From: Burkholderiaceae bacterium
GTDB taxonomy: Bacteria > Pseudomonadota > Gammaproteobacteria > Burkholderiales > Burkholderiaceae_C
Length of the DNA stretch: 37,619 bases
Direction of reading: 5' to 3'
NCBI GenBank assembly: GCA_022702125.1
Contig: JAKOND010000232.1
Location: forward strand, 1-37,619
The position numbers and the translations under genes were made by a program. Positions 1-8,830 of the stretch are shown here, piece by piece (within the stretch, counting starts at the first letter, position 1; each line of letters begins with the position of its first letter). Below the pieces are notes generated by a model. The model saw nothing but the letters and a program-made list of their open reading frames with translations, had not been told where the DNA came from and ran no database searches.

Positions 1-185
1 CCGGGATCGTGCTCGATCGCGACGGCCACGAAGGCGGTCTGCAGGCCGGTCCTCGGCCTCCCTTGGCTGCAGGTGTGCAAAAAACATCCATGCGCAGTCC
101 TCTGTAGGACATTGACGCTTTTAATTACACATATGCCGGGGTGGACACCCGGGGCGGATAGATTGCGCCCAAGGGAACATGATCT
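1..185. other. left-edge stretch, no supportable gene
   Basis: No complete gene is visible. One minus-strand frame at bases 1-60 reads like coding sequence (…LQTAFVAVAIEHDP) and could be the end of a gene lying outside the window, but it is too short to identify. Bases 120-165 contain a GGGTG-GA-CACCC dyad. The DNA just before base 179 has an AGGGA ribosome-binding sequence serving the small gene that follows. Confidence 0.3.
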
Positions 186-506
186 ATGGCTTATTTGACC
201 AACTCGCTCGGCTGGGATGTGTTTGCGGGGTCCGAGTCCCTCTTGGGGCTCTGGACGGGGGTGGTGCGCTTCGCTTGCGATGGGCAGGAAACGACTGGCA
301 TCGTTCGATGCGCGCAGCGCCATTTCGACGAGGCCGACGCCCTGGCGGATGCGCGATTGCTCGCCCGGGAATGGTCGGCAAGACTACAGGGAAGCCCTCT
401 GTCCACGCGACAGTCGGCTGAAGCCGAATTGACAGCCGGCACTTTGAATTACGAATCGCCGGGCGATTCGTTCGCCGATACTGAGATCGACGTCCATTGC
501 GCGTGA
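186..506 (+). CDS. small hypothetical protein (106 aa)
   Basis: I do not recognise a family. The product has an amphipathic middle section (about residues 44-70, rich in Ala, Arg, Asp and Glu, helix-like) and an acidic C-terminus; there is no signal peptide or membrane segment. An AGGGA sequence lies upstream at normal spacing. A second ATG at 179 in another frame uses the same ribosome-binding site but gives an Arg/Gly-rich, less protein-like product, so I prefer 186. It stands alone, followed by more than 600 bases without a convincing gene. Whether it is expressed is uncertain. Confidence 0.4.
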   Translation: MAYLTNSLGWDVFAGSESLLGLWTGVVRFACDGQETTGIVRCAQRHFDEADALADARLLAREWSARLQGSPLSTRQSAEAELTAGTLNYESPGDSFADTEIDVHCA

Positions 507-1098
507 CTCTCCGCATGTGGGAGTCATCGCAACATCCCTCGTGTTTCCCGCTCCCATTCGATCCACTCCATCCGCCTCCATCGGCCCTTATGCCGCACGG
601 GAGGTCGCCTCGGCGCTCCATGGCGGGTGGGGTCTCCGAACCTGGATCGAATCCTGTGGCGTGTCCGTTCGGTGGCTGGCAAATCGAAAAAAGCAATTCG
701 TAGCGCGTGGCGAAAATCAGCCTCAAGGTTCGATGGTTTCATCGTCTCCTGATTGTTATTTAGAAGAAATCGAAAAGAGATTCGCTGTGATCGATCAAAC
801 GGAAGCATCCCCGAAAAAAACTCGCGCAAAATCACTGCCGATGTCGATGCGGTAGTTGCGGAAATCGGAAGAATTCGGCCGCGGCTTTTTTGGGAGTGAA
901 TATTCATATCGCTCCTGGGCGACGCTCGGAAACCGGCAGTTCGTATCGGTTCGTCCCGTGACCGCCCGCGAGTGTTTCTCGGAGTTCGCGGACGCCGGCG
1001 TGCCGTCGATGCACTTGTTCATCGGGGCGATGTCGTCTCGGGAGGCGGCCGATGCGGAGAAAAGCGATGCCGCGGCTTTCACGCTGGGGAAGACCCGG
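507..1098. other. gene-poor stretch with lower G+C
   Basis: Open frames exist on both strands, but none shows a recognisable family, a good ribosome-binding site or a convincing residue pattern. Bases about 670-910 are clearly AT-richer than the rest of the window, with several A-runs and a TTTTTT run after GCCGCGGC near 880-895. This could be an upstream control region, decayed coding DNA or recently acquired sequence. I cannot decide between these. Confidence 0.45.
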
Positions 1099-1138
1099 TT
1101 GAACCTGGCGGTCGGGCGGGCATACTTAACGAAGTATG
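1099..1138 (+). promoter_or_regulatory. candidate promoter with operator-like palindrome over the aldolase start codon
   Basis: TTGAAC (1099-1104) and CATACT (1121-1126) are separated by 16 bases and each match the sigma-70 hexamers at 4 of 6 positions. Overlapping the -10 is a perfect inverted repeat, CATACTT-AACG-AAGTATG (1121-1138), whose right arm contains the ATG at 1136. If the promoter is used, transcription would begin within a few bases of the start codon, giving a leaderless or nearly leaderless mRNA. That fits the absence of a ribosome-binding sequence. The dyad could be a repressor operator. Confidence 0.5.
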
Positions 1139-1906
1139 AATGACAGAATCCTCGATATCCCCAACGTGCGCCAGCAGGTCTCTTCCGAAGAATGGCGCAC
1201 GCGCGTCGATTTGGCCGCCGCCTACCGGCTGGTGGCCCTCTTCGGCTGGGACGACCTCATCTTCACGCACATCACCGCCAAGGTGCCGGGCACCGAGGAC
1301 TTCCTCATCAACCCCTACGGGCTGATGTTCGAGGAAATCACCGCCAGCAGCCTGGTGCGCATCGACCTGGCGGGCGCCAAGACGATGGATTCGCCGTTCG
1401 AGATCAACCCCGCCGGCTTCACCATCCACAGCTGCATCCACGCCGCGCGCCACGACGCCACCTGCGTGATGCACACCCACTCGCTCAACGGCATGGCGGT
1501 CTCGGCGCAGCGCGACGGGCTGCTGCCCATCTCGCAGTTCGCCTTCTCGGTGCTGCATTCGCTGAGCTACCACGGCTACGAAGGCTTGGCCCTCAACGAG
1601 GAAGAGAAGCCGCGGCTGGTGGCCGACCTGGGACAGAACAACGTCCTCATGCTGCGCAACCACGGCCTGCTGACCATCGGATCGTCCGTGGCCGAAGCCT
1701 TCCAGGCCATGCACCGGCTGGAGGCCGCGTGCATGGTGCAGGTGCGCGCGCTGGCCGGCGGCAAGGAACTGATCCCGATCCCCGAACCCATCCTGGCCGG
1801 CGCCCGCCAGCAGCTGCAGGCGGTGCGGCTCGGCAAGGGGGCATCGCTCACCTGGCCCGGCCTGCTGCGCCGGCTCGACCGGGTCAATCCCGGTTTCGAC
1901 GCCTGA
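1136..1906 (+). CDS. class II aldolase/adducin family protein
   Basis: 256 aa, typical for the class II aldolase/adducin fold (FucA/AraD relatives), zinc enzymes that cleave or epimerise hydroxy-acid and sugar phosphates; several Burkholderiales members have unknown substrates. Visible: the WDDLIFTHIT segment (residues 38-47), the acidic site around Glu67, zinc ligands His113 and His115 in MHTHS, and His176 in RNHGLL. The start at 1136 is the first ATG; no ribosome-binding sequence precedes it, and it lies within an inverted repeat (1121-1138). The gene is monocistronic, convergent with the PEP-CTERM gene. The family call is strong; the substrate cannot be read from the sequence. Confidence 0.9.
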   Translation: MNDRILDIPNVRQQVSSEEWRTRVDLAAAYRLVALFGWDDLIFTHITAKVPGTEDFLINPYGLMFEEITASSLVRIDLAGAKTMDSPFEINPAGFTIHSCIHAARHDATCVMHTHSLNGMAVSAQRDGLLPISQFAFSVLHSLSYHGYEGLALNEEEKPRLVADLGQNNVLMLRNHGLLTIGSSVAEAFQAMHRLEAACMVQVRALAGGKELIPIPEPILAGARQQLQAVRLGKGASLTWPGLLRRLDRVNPGFDA

Positions 1907-1957
1907 TTCGGGGCATGGTCTCGGAAGGGCCGCTGGAATCTTCCCGATCTCCGCCGA

Positions 1958-2626
1958 TCAGGCGGTGCGGCGGCGTGCCCATCCCAGCAGGCCCAGGCCC
2001 AGCAGCAGCATCGATGCGGCTCCGGGCTCGGGTACCTCGTTCGACCGGGGGGCCTGCAGAACGAAGGACAGGTTGTCCGCATAGCCGTCGTTGTCGCCCG
2101 ACACCAGGCGTTCCATCGACAGCCAGAACGACAGGTTGCTGGTGCCCACGGGCAGGAACCCCTCGTTCGCGCGGAAGAACAGGCCGGTCTGGTTGTTGCG
2201 GTCCTGGGGCGTCACCGGCCCGATGGCGGAGTTGCCGAGTTCGTTGCCGGACCCGTCGAGGAACTGCACGTAGAACAGCGCGTTGTCGCCCTGGTTGGCC
2301 CAGCCGCCCAGCCATCCGGTCAGGGAGTACGCGATGTCCTGGGTCGTCGCCGTGCCGAAATCCAGCGTCTGGTAGCCGACGGCGTACTGGCCGAGGCCGG
2401 CGAACATCCTGCTGCCGCGGTCGGACGGGCCCGGCTGGGACGGCAGCACCCAGTTGCTGCCGTAGCTGACCGACTGGAACATGTTGTAGTTCGAGTAGCC
2501 CGTCCAGCCCGTGACGCCGGCTTCGGCATCGCCGTTGACGACGAGGTTGCTGCCGTAGACGACGGCGGCTTCGCTGCTGCAGGCCGCGGCGAGTAACGCG
2601 ATGGCCATGAGATGTCGGATGTTCAT
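1958..2626 (-). CDS. PEP-CTERM sorting-domain protein
   Basis: 222 aa. An N-terminal signal peptide (MNIRHLMAIALLAAACSSEA) precedes an Asn/Gly/Ser-rich, beta-type ectodomain (VVNGDAEAGVTGW…). The C-terminus is a textbook PEP-CTERM anchor: VPEPGAASMLLLGLGLLGWARRRTA region with VPEP motif, hydrophobic span and Arg cluster. Such proteins are normally processed by an exosortase (EpsH family) and linked to extracellular polysaccharide; no exosortase lies in this window. The start at 2626 has a strong GGAGGAG ribosome-binding site. The gene begins 20 bases after the phospholipase C stop and is probably cotranscribed with it, implying a surface protein made together with the phospholipase. Specific function is unknown. 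Confidence 0.9.
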   Translation of the reverse strand: MNIRHLMAIALLAAACSSEAAVVYGSNLVVNGDAEAGVTGWTGYSNYNMFQSVSYGSNWVLPSQPGPSDRGSRMFAGLGQYAVGYQTLDFGTATTQDIAYSLTGWLGGWANQGDNALFYVQFLDGSGNELGNSAIGPVTPQDRNNQTGLFFRANEGFLPVGTSNLSFWLSMERLVSGDNDGYADNLSFVLQAPRSNEVPEPGAASMLLLGLGLLGWARRRTA

Positions 2627-2646
2627 CGGAAAACTCCTCCTGGTGT

Positions 2647-4824
2647 TCAGTTGATGCTGTATTGATCCAGTCGCGCCGCGCCCTGCATCGCGGGATCGCT
2701 GATCGAGGGCAGGCCGTTCTCGATGTGCCCGGCGAAGCGGCGCAGCCAGCCCGGGAGACCGTTCACGCGCAGGCTGAAGTCGTACCAGTTCGAGCTGACG
2801 GCCAGGGGCAGACGGACGTTGCTCCTGGAGCGCGCCACGACGCGCACCTCGGGCAGCGCGCTGGTGTAGTACTTGTTGGCGGTCAGCTGGAACGTGCAGG
2901 GCTGGCCGCCGTTGTTGACCAGTTCGACCACCAGTTCGCCGGTGCTGCGTTCCGCGCGCAGGACCATCTCGGGCAAGGCGGCATCGCTCGCGCGACGCAC
3001 ATCCCCGGCGATGTGGCGGTGGAAACCGTTCGGACCCAGTATCCAGAGGTCGTAGGCCGAACCGGTGTCCCAGCGTCCCTGCAACTGCTTGCCCGGCTCG
3101 ACCGTGTAGCGCCGGGGTATCTGGTTCAGCGCCAGGCGGTCGTACACGTGGAACACCGCGCCGGCTTCGCCCGCGTTCTCGAAGGTCAGCACCACCTGGC
3201 CGCCGGTCGCGGGCACCTGGGCCTGCACCTGCAGTTCGTAGGGCAGGGCGCGCGCGGGACGCACACCCGCGGCCTGGACCGGTGCCGACAGCGTGGTCGG
3301 CGTCGCGGGGACCTTGGTCTTGGCCAGGCTCAATGCCATCGCGCGACGGGCGGCCGTCGCGGGCAGCAGCTGCATGAAGCCGTTGTCTTCCGGGTTCACG
3401 AAGTCGAAGCAGGACAGCAGGTTGCCGCTCACCGCGCGCCGCCACGGGCTGATCAATGGCTCCCGCACGCTGAAGCGGGCCTCGATGAATCGCAGCACCG
3501 AGCTGTGGTCGGCGACCTGCGAGTTCACCCAGCCGCCCTTGGTCCAGGGCGAGACCACGTACATCGGCACCCGCGGCCCGAGGCCGTAGGGGCGGTGCAG
3601 CGTGCGCGCGTCCGCGCCGTTGAGCACATGGTGGTATTCGCCGGTGGTGTCGACGGTCGATGCGCCGGCCAGCCGGGCCTGCGCCGGGTCGCCGCCGTAG
3701 GTCGTGTACGACGGCACGGCCGGGGGCGGCACATGATCGAAGAAGCCGTCGTTCTCGTCGAAGTTGACCAGGAGCACGGTCTTGCTCCAGCTCTCGGGGT
3801 TGGCGGTGAGCGCGTCCAGGACCCGCGCGGTGTAGTCCGCGCCGGAGGCGGGACTCGACGGCCCGGGATGCTCGGAGCCCTCGGCGGTGGCGACGATCCA
3901 GCTCACCTGCGGCAGGCGGTCGGCCAGCACGTCGGCCTTGAGCAGGTCGAGGTCCCGGGTGCCGACGCCGCGGTCGCGCAGGGCCTGCGAGTAGCCCGGG
4001 CGCTGGTACCACGCGTCGCGGAAGGGGCGGAAACCGGCCAGGGGGTTGTCGGTGTAGTTGTCCGCCATGTTCTGGTAGACCTGCCAGCTGATACCCGCGG
4101 CCTGCAATCGCTCGGCGTAGGTGACCCACCGGTAGTCCGTGGCCGGGTTCGGATCGAAGCTGTCGCGGCTGTTGTCCGTCGAGGGGCCGCCCGCCACCGC
4201 CAGCGGGTCGTTGTGCCCGGTCCACAGGAACAGCCGGTTGGTGTTGGTGCCGGTCTGGGTCGCGCAGTGGTAGTGGTCGCAGAGCGTGAAGGCCCGCGCG
4301 AGCGCGAACTGGAAAGGCAGGTCGGCCTCGGCGTAGTAGCCCATCGAGTGGTTCTGCTTGGCGTTGCACCAGTCGTTCATGCGGCCGTGGTCCCAGGCCA
4401 GCTGCGCATCCAGCCAGGAGTGGGGCGTCCCGGCCACGCGCATCACCGGGAAATCCTGCTCGGTGTTCAGGCGGAACGGCGCGATCGCGCGGCTCTGCGG
4501 CCAGTTGGGCCGGCCGGGCACCGGCGCGCCGCCCGCGGTCTGCTGCACGAAAACCGATTTGCGCTGGAAGAGGTTCTGCCGGTCCATCACCGGGACCGGG
4601 AACGGATCGCCGAACCCGCGGACGCCCTCGAGCGTGCCGAAGTAATGGTCGAAGCTGCGGTTCTCCTGCGTCAGCACCACGATGTGCTCGACGTCCTGCA
4701 GGGTGCGGGTGCGCTGGTGGGCGGGCAGCGCCAGGGCCCGCTGGATGGCGGGCGGAAACGCAGCGAGCACCGCGCTGGCGCCTCCGGCCTGGGCCAGCGT
4801 GCGCAGAAAATCACGACGGCTCAT
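2647..4824 (-). CDS. plc: phosphocholine-specific phospholipase C (Tat-exported)
   Basis: 725 aa, matching the bacterial PlcH/PlcN phosphoesterase family, which hydrolyses phosphatidylcholine or sphingomyelin outside the cytoplasm to release phosphocholine. A Tat signal (SRRDFLRTLAQAGG, residues 2-15) is followed by the family motif TQENRSFDHYFGTL (52-65, with Glu54 and Asn55) and a further conserved segment, DHYHCATQTGTNTNRLFLWTG. Two Ig-like C-terminal domains (DUF756 type) occupy roughly the last 200 residues. I chose 4824 because it opens the Tat signal and has a GGAGG site; an upstream ATG at 4992 would bury the signal inside the protein. A Pho-box-like site upstream suggests induction by phosphate starvation. 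Confidence 0.93.
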   Translation of the reverse strand: MSRRDFLRTLAQAGGASAVLAAFPPAIQRALALPAHQRTRTLQDVEHIVVLTQENRSFDHYFGTLEGVRGFGDPFPVPVMDRQNLFQRKSVFVQQTAGGAPVPGRPNWPQSRAIAPFRLNTEQDFPVMRVAGTPHSWLDAQLAWDHGRMNDWCNAKQNHSMGYYAEADLPFQFALARAFTLCDHYHCATQTGTNTNRLFLWTGHNDPLAVAGGPSTDNSRDSFDPNPATDYRWVTYAERLQAAGISWQVYQNMADNYTDNPLAGFRPFRDAWYQRPGYSQALRDRGVGTRDLDLLKADVLADRLPQVSWIVATAEGSEHPGPSSPASGADYTARVLDALTANPESWSKTVLLVNFDENDGFFDHVPPPAVPSYTTYGGDPAQARLAGASTVDTTGEYHHVLNGADARTLHRPYGLGPRVPMYVVSPWTKGGWVNSQVADHSSVLRFIEARFSVREPLISPWRRAVSGNLLSCFDFVNPEDNGFMQLLPATAARRAMALSLAKTKVPATPTTLSAPVQAAGVRPARALPYELQVQAQVPATGGQVVLTFENAGEAGAVFHVYDRLALNQIPRRYTVEPGKQLQGRWDTGSAYDLWILGPNGFHRHIAGDVRRASDAALPEMVLRAERSTGELVVELVNNGGQPCTFQLTANKYYTSALPEVRVVARSRSNVRLPLAVSSNWYDFSLRVNGLPGWLRRFAGHIENGLPSISDPAMQGAARLDQYSIN

Positions 4825-4930
4825 GACCGAGCCTCCGTGCGCGGGAATGCGGAACGGGTGGGATGCATCATCGTGGGCTCCAGCGGTTTGCGAGGCGCTG
4901 GCGACCACCTGCGGCCGGCCAGCGCGAGGC

Positions 4931-4964
4931 AATGTAGAAACCCGGGATGAACGGTTGATGACAT
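4931..4964 (-). promoter_or_regulatory. candidate PhoB-dependent promoter of the phospholipase operon
   Basis: Read on the minus strand, two direct repeats, ATGTCAT and CGTTCAT, are separated by exactly 4 bases (CAAC). They match the PhoB half-site CTGTCAT at 6 of 7 and 5 of 7 positions. A -10-like TACATT follows 10 bases later (plus-strand 4931-4936). This is the known class II PhoB layout, in which the Pho box replaces the -35. The start of transcription would lie about 100 bases before the phospholipase ATG. Secreted phospholipases C are commonly phosphate-regulated. Confidence 0.55.
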
Positions 4965-5188
4965 GCCCGGATGCGCCGTGGACGCTCCGCAACCGTGCCC
5001 GTTCCGGCGGTACCCGCCGTATTTCCGTGCCGCGTCCGCAGGGCCGTGACCGGCGACACCGGTCGCATCGGCGCGTTCCCCCGTGAATTTCGGGACCTGC
5101 GCCGATGCGGTCGACCGGCTGCCCGGCAACCCTGGGTCGGCGACGGGTTCGGGCCGGCGGGGAGTCGGACTTCGCGGCGCTCGTCTGC
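4965..5188. other. intergenic DNA between the phospholipase and cupin operons
   Basis: No gene is supported. Two stem-loops are visible: GGCGG-TAC-CCGCC near 5016-5028, and GTGACCGG-CGACA-CCGGTCGC at 5047-5067 (one G-T pair). Neither is followed by a T-run on either strand. They may help end transcription of the pao/cupin operon coming from the right, probably Rho-dependently, but this is weak. Confidence 0.3.
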
Positions 5189-5662
5189 CTACTGCGCGCC
5201 GTATTCTTCGTCGCTGACCTTCTCCAGCCAGTCGACCGTCTTTCCGTCCAGCGACTCGGCGATGGCGATGTGCGTCATGCCGGTCGCGGGCGTGGCGCCG
5301 TGCCAATGCTTGATGCCCGGTGGAATCCAGACGGTGTCGCCTGGCCGGATCTCCTGCACCGGCCCGCCGACCTGCTGGACCCGGCCGACTCCCGCGATGA
5401 CGATCAGCGTCTGGCCCAGCGGATGCGTGTGCCAGGCGGTTCGGGCGCCCGGCGAAAACGTGACGGTGGCACCGCCGATGCGCGCGTCGCCCGAACCCTT
5501 GAACGGAGCGTCGATCCGTACCGGCCCGGTGAAATACGCTTCCGGCCCCGGTGCGCTGGGCTGCGATCCGACGCGCGTGACCGTCACGTTCTGGGCGAAG
5601 GCATCCGCGGATTCGCCAGCCGGGAGAGGCAGGCAGAGCGCGGTGGCTGCGATGCTGTTCAT
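5189..5662 (-). CDS. exported cupin-domain protein
   Basis: 157 aa. A short hydrophobic N-terminus (residues 1-23, …ADAFAQ) looks like a signal peptide. The single cupin barrel contains HTHPLGQT (His78, His80, Gln84) and IPPGIKHWHG (His119, His121), the usual metal-binding residues of small cupins such as (R)-mandelonitrile-lyase-like and quercetinase-like proteins. GGGAGAA precedes the ATG. The gene starts 16 bases after the paoC-like stop, so it is the last gene of that operon. It may act on an aldehyde, hydroxynitrile or other product in the periplasm beside the oxidoreductase; that is inference from context only. Confidence 0.85.
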   Translation of the reverse strand: MNSIAATALCLPLPAGESADAFAQNVTVTRVGSQPSAPGPEAYFTGPVRIDAPFKGSGDARIGGATVTFSPGARTAWHTHPLGQTLIVIAGVGRVQQVGGPVQEIRPGDTVWIPPGIKHWHGATPATGMTHIAIAESLDGKTVDWLEKVSDEEYGAQ

Positions 5663-5678
5663 GGGTTCTCCCGGAAGT

Positions 5679-7877
5679 TCAGACCTGGGCCGGCAGGTGC
5701 GGCAGCAGCTTGTCGAGCGTGATCGGGTAGTCGCGGACCCGGGCGCCCGTGGCGTTGTAGATGGCGTTGGCCACCGCCGCGCCGACGCCGCACAGGCCCA
5801 GTTCGCCCACGCCCTTGGCCTTCATGGGCGAGGAGACCGGATCGGTCTCCGGCAGGAAGATCACGTCCTGGCGCGGGATGTCGGCGTGCACCGGCACCTC
5901 GTAGCCCGCGAGGTCGTGGTTCACGAAGAAGCCGCGGCGCTTGTCCACGGCCAGCTCCTCCATCAGCGCCGAGCCCACGCCCATGGTCATCGCGCCGATG
6001 ACCTGGCTGCGCGCGGTCTTGGGATTGAGGATGCGGCCCGCGGCGCATACCGCCAGCATGCGGCGCACGCGGATTTCGCCGGTGTCCATCGCCACGCCGA
6101 CCTCGACGAAGTGGCTGGCGAAGGTGGATTGCTGGTACTGCTTGTCGAGGTCGCCGTATTCGATGGAGTCTTCCCCCACCATGCCGGCATCGCCCACGGC
6201 CTCGGCCAGGGTCATCGACCGCCCCGCGGCGCGCACCATGCCGTCCGCGAACACGGCATCGGCCGGCGCCGCGCCGAGCTTGCGCGCAATGGCTTCGCGC
6301 AGCTTCATGCAGGCGGCGTAGACGCCGGCGGTCGCGTTGTTGGCGCCCCACTGGCCGCCGGAGCCCGCCGACACCGGGTAGGCGGAATCGCCCAGGCGCA
6401 CGTCCACCTGCTCCAGCGCCACGCCCAGCATCTCGGCGGCGGTCTGGCCCATGATGGTGTAGCTGCCGGTGCCGATGTCGGTCATGTCGCTTTCGACGAT
6501 CACCCGGCCCCGCCGGTCGATGCGCACCCGCGCGCCCGACTTGGTCAGCTGGTTGTTGCGGAACCCGGCGGCCACGCCCATGCCCACCAGCCAGCGTCCG
6601 TCGCGCCGCTGCCCGGGCGTCGCGCTGCGCTGCGACCAGCCGAAGCGCTCGGCCCCCAGGCGCAGGCACTCCACCAGCTGCCGCTGCGAGAACTTGCGGC
6701 CCGGCTTCTCGGGATCGTCCTGGGTGTCGTTGATGACGCGGAACGCGATCGGGTCGATGCCCAGCCGCTCGGCCATCTCGTCCATGGCGATCTCCAGCGC
6801 CATCAGCCCCGGCGCCTCGCCCGGCGCGCGCATCGCGTTGCCTTCGGGCAGGTCGAGCTGCGACAGCCGCAGCGCCGTGTAGCGGTGGGCGCCGGCGTAG
6901 AGCAGGCGCGTCTGCGCGATGGCGTTCTCGGGCTTGCCGCCCGGCAGGTTGCCCGACCAGCTCTCATGGCCGATGGCGGTGATGCGCCCGTCTTGCTGGG
7001 CGCCGATCCGGATGCGCTGGATGGTGGCCGGGCGGTGCGTGCTGTTGTTGGCGATGAGCGGCCTCTGCATCGCGACCTTGACCGGCCGGCCGGCGGCGCG
7101 GGCGCCGAGCGCGGCCAGCAGGGCATCGGCGCGCAGGAACAGCTTGCCGCCGAATCCGCCCCCGACGTAGGGCGACACCAGCCGCACCTTGTCGGGCGCC
7201 AGGCCCAGGGTGGCGGCCAGGTCGCCGACCGTCCAGGCGATCATCTGGTTGGAGGTCCAGACGGTGAGCCTGCCGTTGTCCCAGGCCGCCAGGGACGCGA
7301 AGGGCTCCATCATGGCGTGGGTGTTGTCGGGCGTGGTGTAGGTCGCGTCCAGCCGGACCGGCGCTGCCGGATAGGCTTCCGCGAAGTTCCCGAACGCGCT
7401 CTCGGGCCGGGGCGTCTTCGGCACGGTGGCGGAGGCGCGCGAGGCCTCCAGGTCGAACGCGCCGGGCGTTTCGGCGTACGCGATCTTCAACGACTGCGCC
7501 GCGGCCCGCGCCTGCTCGAAGGTCTCGGCCACGACCAGCGCGACCGCCTGGTGGTAGTGCTCGATGCCGGGTCCGCCCAGCAGCCTGGCCTCGTTGAACT
7601 TGCCCTTGCCGAGCTTGCCGGCGTTCTGGGCGTTCACGACCGCCAGCACGCCGGGCGCGGCCAGGGCGGCCTGCGTGTCCATGGAGACGATGCGCCCCTT
7701 GGCGATGGACGAGCCCACGATGTACCCGTAGGCCTGGCGGGGCACGACGTCGTGCTGTTCGTAGGCGTAGCGCGCCAGGCCGCTGGTCTTGAGCGGCCCG
7801 TCGATCCGGTCGAGCGGCTGGCCGACGACCTTCAGCTGGTCGATGGGATTGCGGGAGGCGGGGGTATCGAATTTCAT
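5679..7877 (-). CDS. paoC: aldehyde oxidoreductase molybdenum-binding subunit (PaoC/YagR-like)
   Basis: 732 aa, the same length as I recall for E. coli PaoC. It belongs to the xanthine-oxidase family and would bind the molybdenum cofactor and oxidise aldehydes to acids. Visible: the cofactor loop [11 protein letters not shown], the segment [11 protein letters not shown], the [12 protein letters not shown] segment, and the C-terminal [11 protein letters not shown] motif in which Glu692 is the expected catalytic base. There is no signal peptide of its own; in the E. coli complex the trimer is exported by the Tat signal of PaoA. Its ATG overlaps the paoB stop (ATGA). The maturation chaperone gene paoD is not in the window. 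True substrate unknown, probably broad aromatic/aliphatic aldehydes. Confidence 0.9.
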   Translation of the reverse strand: MKFDTPASRNPIDQLKVVGQPLDRIDGPLKTSGLARYAYEQHDVVPRQAYGYIVGSSIAKGRIVSMDTQAALAAPGVLAVVNAQNAGKLGKGKFNEARLLGGPGIEHYHQAVALVVAETFEQARAAAQSLKIAYAETPGAFDLEASRASATVPKTPRPESAFGNFAEAYPAAPVRLDATYTTPDNTHAMMEPFASLAAWDNGRLTVWTSNQMIAWTVGDLAATLGLAPDKVRLVSPYVGGGFGGKLFLRADALLAALGARAAGRPVKVAMQRPLIANNSTHRPATIQRIRIGAQQDGRITAIGHESWSGNLPGGKPENAIAQTRLLYAGAHRYTALRLSQLDLPEGNAMRAPGEAPGLMALEIAMDEMAERLGIDPIAFRVINDTQDDPEKPGRKFSQRQLVECLRLGAERFGWSQRSATPGQRRDGRWLVGMGVAAGFRNNQLTKSGARVRIDRRGRVIVESDMTDIGTGSYTIMGQTAAEMLGVALEQVDVRLGDSAYPVSAGSGGQWGANNATAGVYAACMKLREAIARKLGAAPADAVFADGMVRAAGRSMTLAEAVGDAGMVGEDSIEYGDLDKQYQQSTFASHFVEVGVAMDTGEIRVRRMLAVCAAGRILNPKTARSQVIGAMTMGVGSALMEELAVDKRRGFFVNHDLAGYEVPVHADIPRQDVIFLPETDPVSSPMKAKGVGELGLCGVGAAVANAIYNATGARVRDYPITLDKLLPHLPAQV

Positions 7878-8830
7878 GATTGGCCTTTCGCCTGTGCCAG
7901 CACGCCGGCGAGCGTCCGCTCGACCAGGGCCACCTTGAATCCGTTGTCGTGCGTCGGCCGGGCACCGCCCAGCAGGGCCGCGGCGGTCGCCCGCGCGCCC
8001 AGCGGCAGGAGGCTCTCGGCCTGCTCGACCCGCCAGGGCCTGTGCGCCACGCCGCCGAGCGCCACCCGGCCGGTGCCGTCGCGCTGGACGATGGCCGCGA
8101 CCGAGACGAGCGCGAAGGCGTAGGAGGCCCGGTCGCGCACCTTGCGGTAGATCTGGGTGCCGCCGACCGGCGCGGGCAAGGTCACGGCGGTGACCAGTTC
8201 GCCGCGTTCGAGCGCGGTTTCGATGTGCGGCGTGTCGCCCGGCAGCCGGTGGAAGTCGGCGATGGGGATGCGGCGCCGCAGGCCGTCCGGGCGCATCGTC
8301 TCGACGGTCGCGTCCAGGGCGCGCAGGGCCACCGCCATGTCGCTGGGATGGGTCGCGATGCAGGCGTCGCTCGTGCCCACCACCGCGTGCTGGCGCGTGA
8401 CGCCGCCGATGGCCGCGCAGCCGGCGCCGGGCTGGCGCTTGTTGCAGGGCATGTTGGTGTCGTAGAAGTACGGGCAGCGGGTCCGCTGCAGCAGGTTGCC
8501 CGCCGTGGTCGCCTTGTTGCGGAGCTGGCCGGAAGCGCCCGCCAGCAGGGAACGGGAGAGCAGGCCGTAGTCGCGCCGCACGTCGGCATGGGCCGCCAGA
8601 TCGGTGTTGCGGACCAGCGCGCCGATGCGCAGGCCGCCTTCGGGGGTCTTCTCGACCTGGTCCAGGCCCAGGCCGTTGACGTCGATCAGGTGGTTCGGCG
8701 CCTCGATCTGCAGCTTCATCAGGTCCAGCAGGTTGGTGCCCCCGGCGATGAATCGGGCCTGGGGGTTGCCGGCGGCGGCGACGGCTGCGGCGCGGACGGA
8801 CGTCGCGCGTTCGTAGGTGAACGACTTCAT
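7874..8830 (-). CDS. paoB: aldehyde oxidoreductase FAD-binding subunit (PaoB/YagS-like)
   Basis: 318 aa, equal to the PaoB length I recall. It has the CO-dehydrogenase flavoprotein fold: [15 protein letters not shown] (residues 25-39) and [12 protein letters not shown] (104-115) contact FAD. An insertion with four cysteines (Cys119, Cys129, Cys138, Cys157; [19 protein letters not shown] region) corresponds to the extra [4Fe-4S] cluster of the PaoABC type, which is absent from most xanthine dehydrogenases and supports this specific assignment. The start at 8830 overlaps the paoA stop. It passes electrons between the iron-sulfur centres and an acceptor. Confidence 0.9.
   Translation of the reverse strand: MKSFTYERATSVRAAAVAAAGNPQARFIAGGTNLLDLMKLQIEAPNHLIDVNGLGLDQVEKTPEGGLRIGALVRNTDLAAHADVRRDYGLLSRSLLAGASGQLRNKATTAGNLLQRTRCPYFYDTNMPCNKRQPGAGCAAIGGVTRQHAVVGTSDACIATHPSDMAVALRALDATVETMRPDGLRRRIPIADFHRLPGDTPHIETALERGELVTAVTLPAPVGGTQIYRKVRDRASYAFALVSVAAIVQRDGTGRVALGGVAHRPWRVEQAESLLPLGARATAAALLGGARPTHDNGFKVALVERTLAGVLAQAKGQS

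Noticed and set aside
880-896. GCCGCGGC followed by TTTTTT as an intrinsic terminator
   Set aside because: The palindrome has no room for a loop and no supported gene ends just before it.
856-1143. 95-codon plus-strand frame before the aldolase gene
   Set aside because: No ribosome-binding site or recognisable pattern, and it overlaps the aldolase start and its inverted repeat.
2662-4950. Long plus-strand open frame (762 codons) opposite the phospholipase gene
   Set aside because: Antisense shadow: rich in Arg, Gly, Ala and Val without any family motif, while the minus strand encodes an obvious phospholipase.
4971-8123. Plus-strand open frame of about 1050 codons opposite cupin and paoC
   Set aside because: Composition of an antisense frame in high-G+C DNA; covers three recognisable minus-strand genes.
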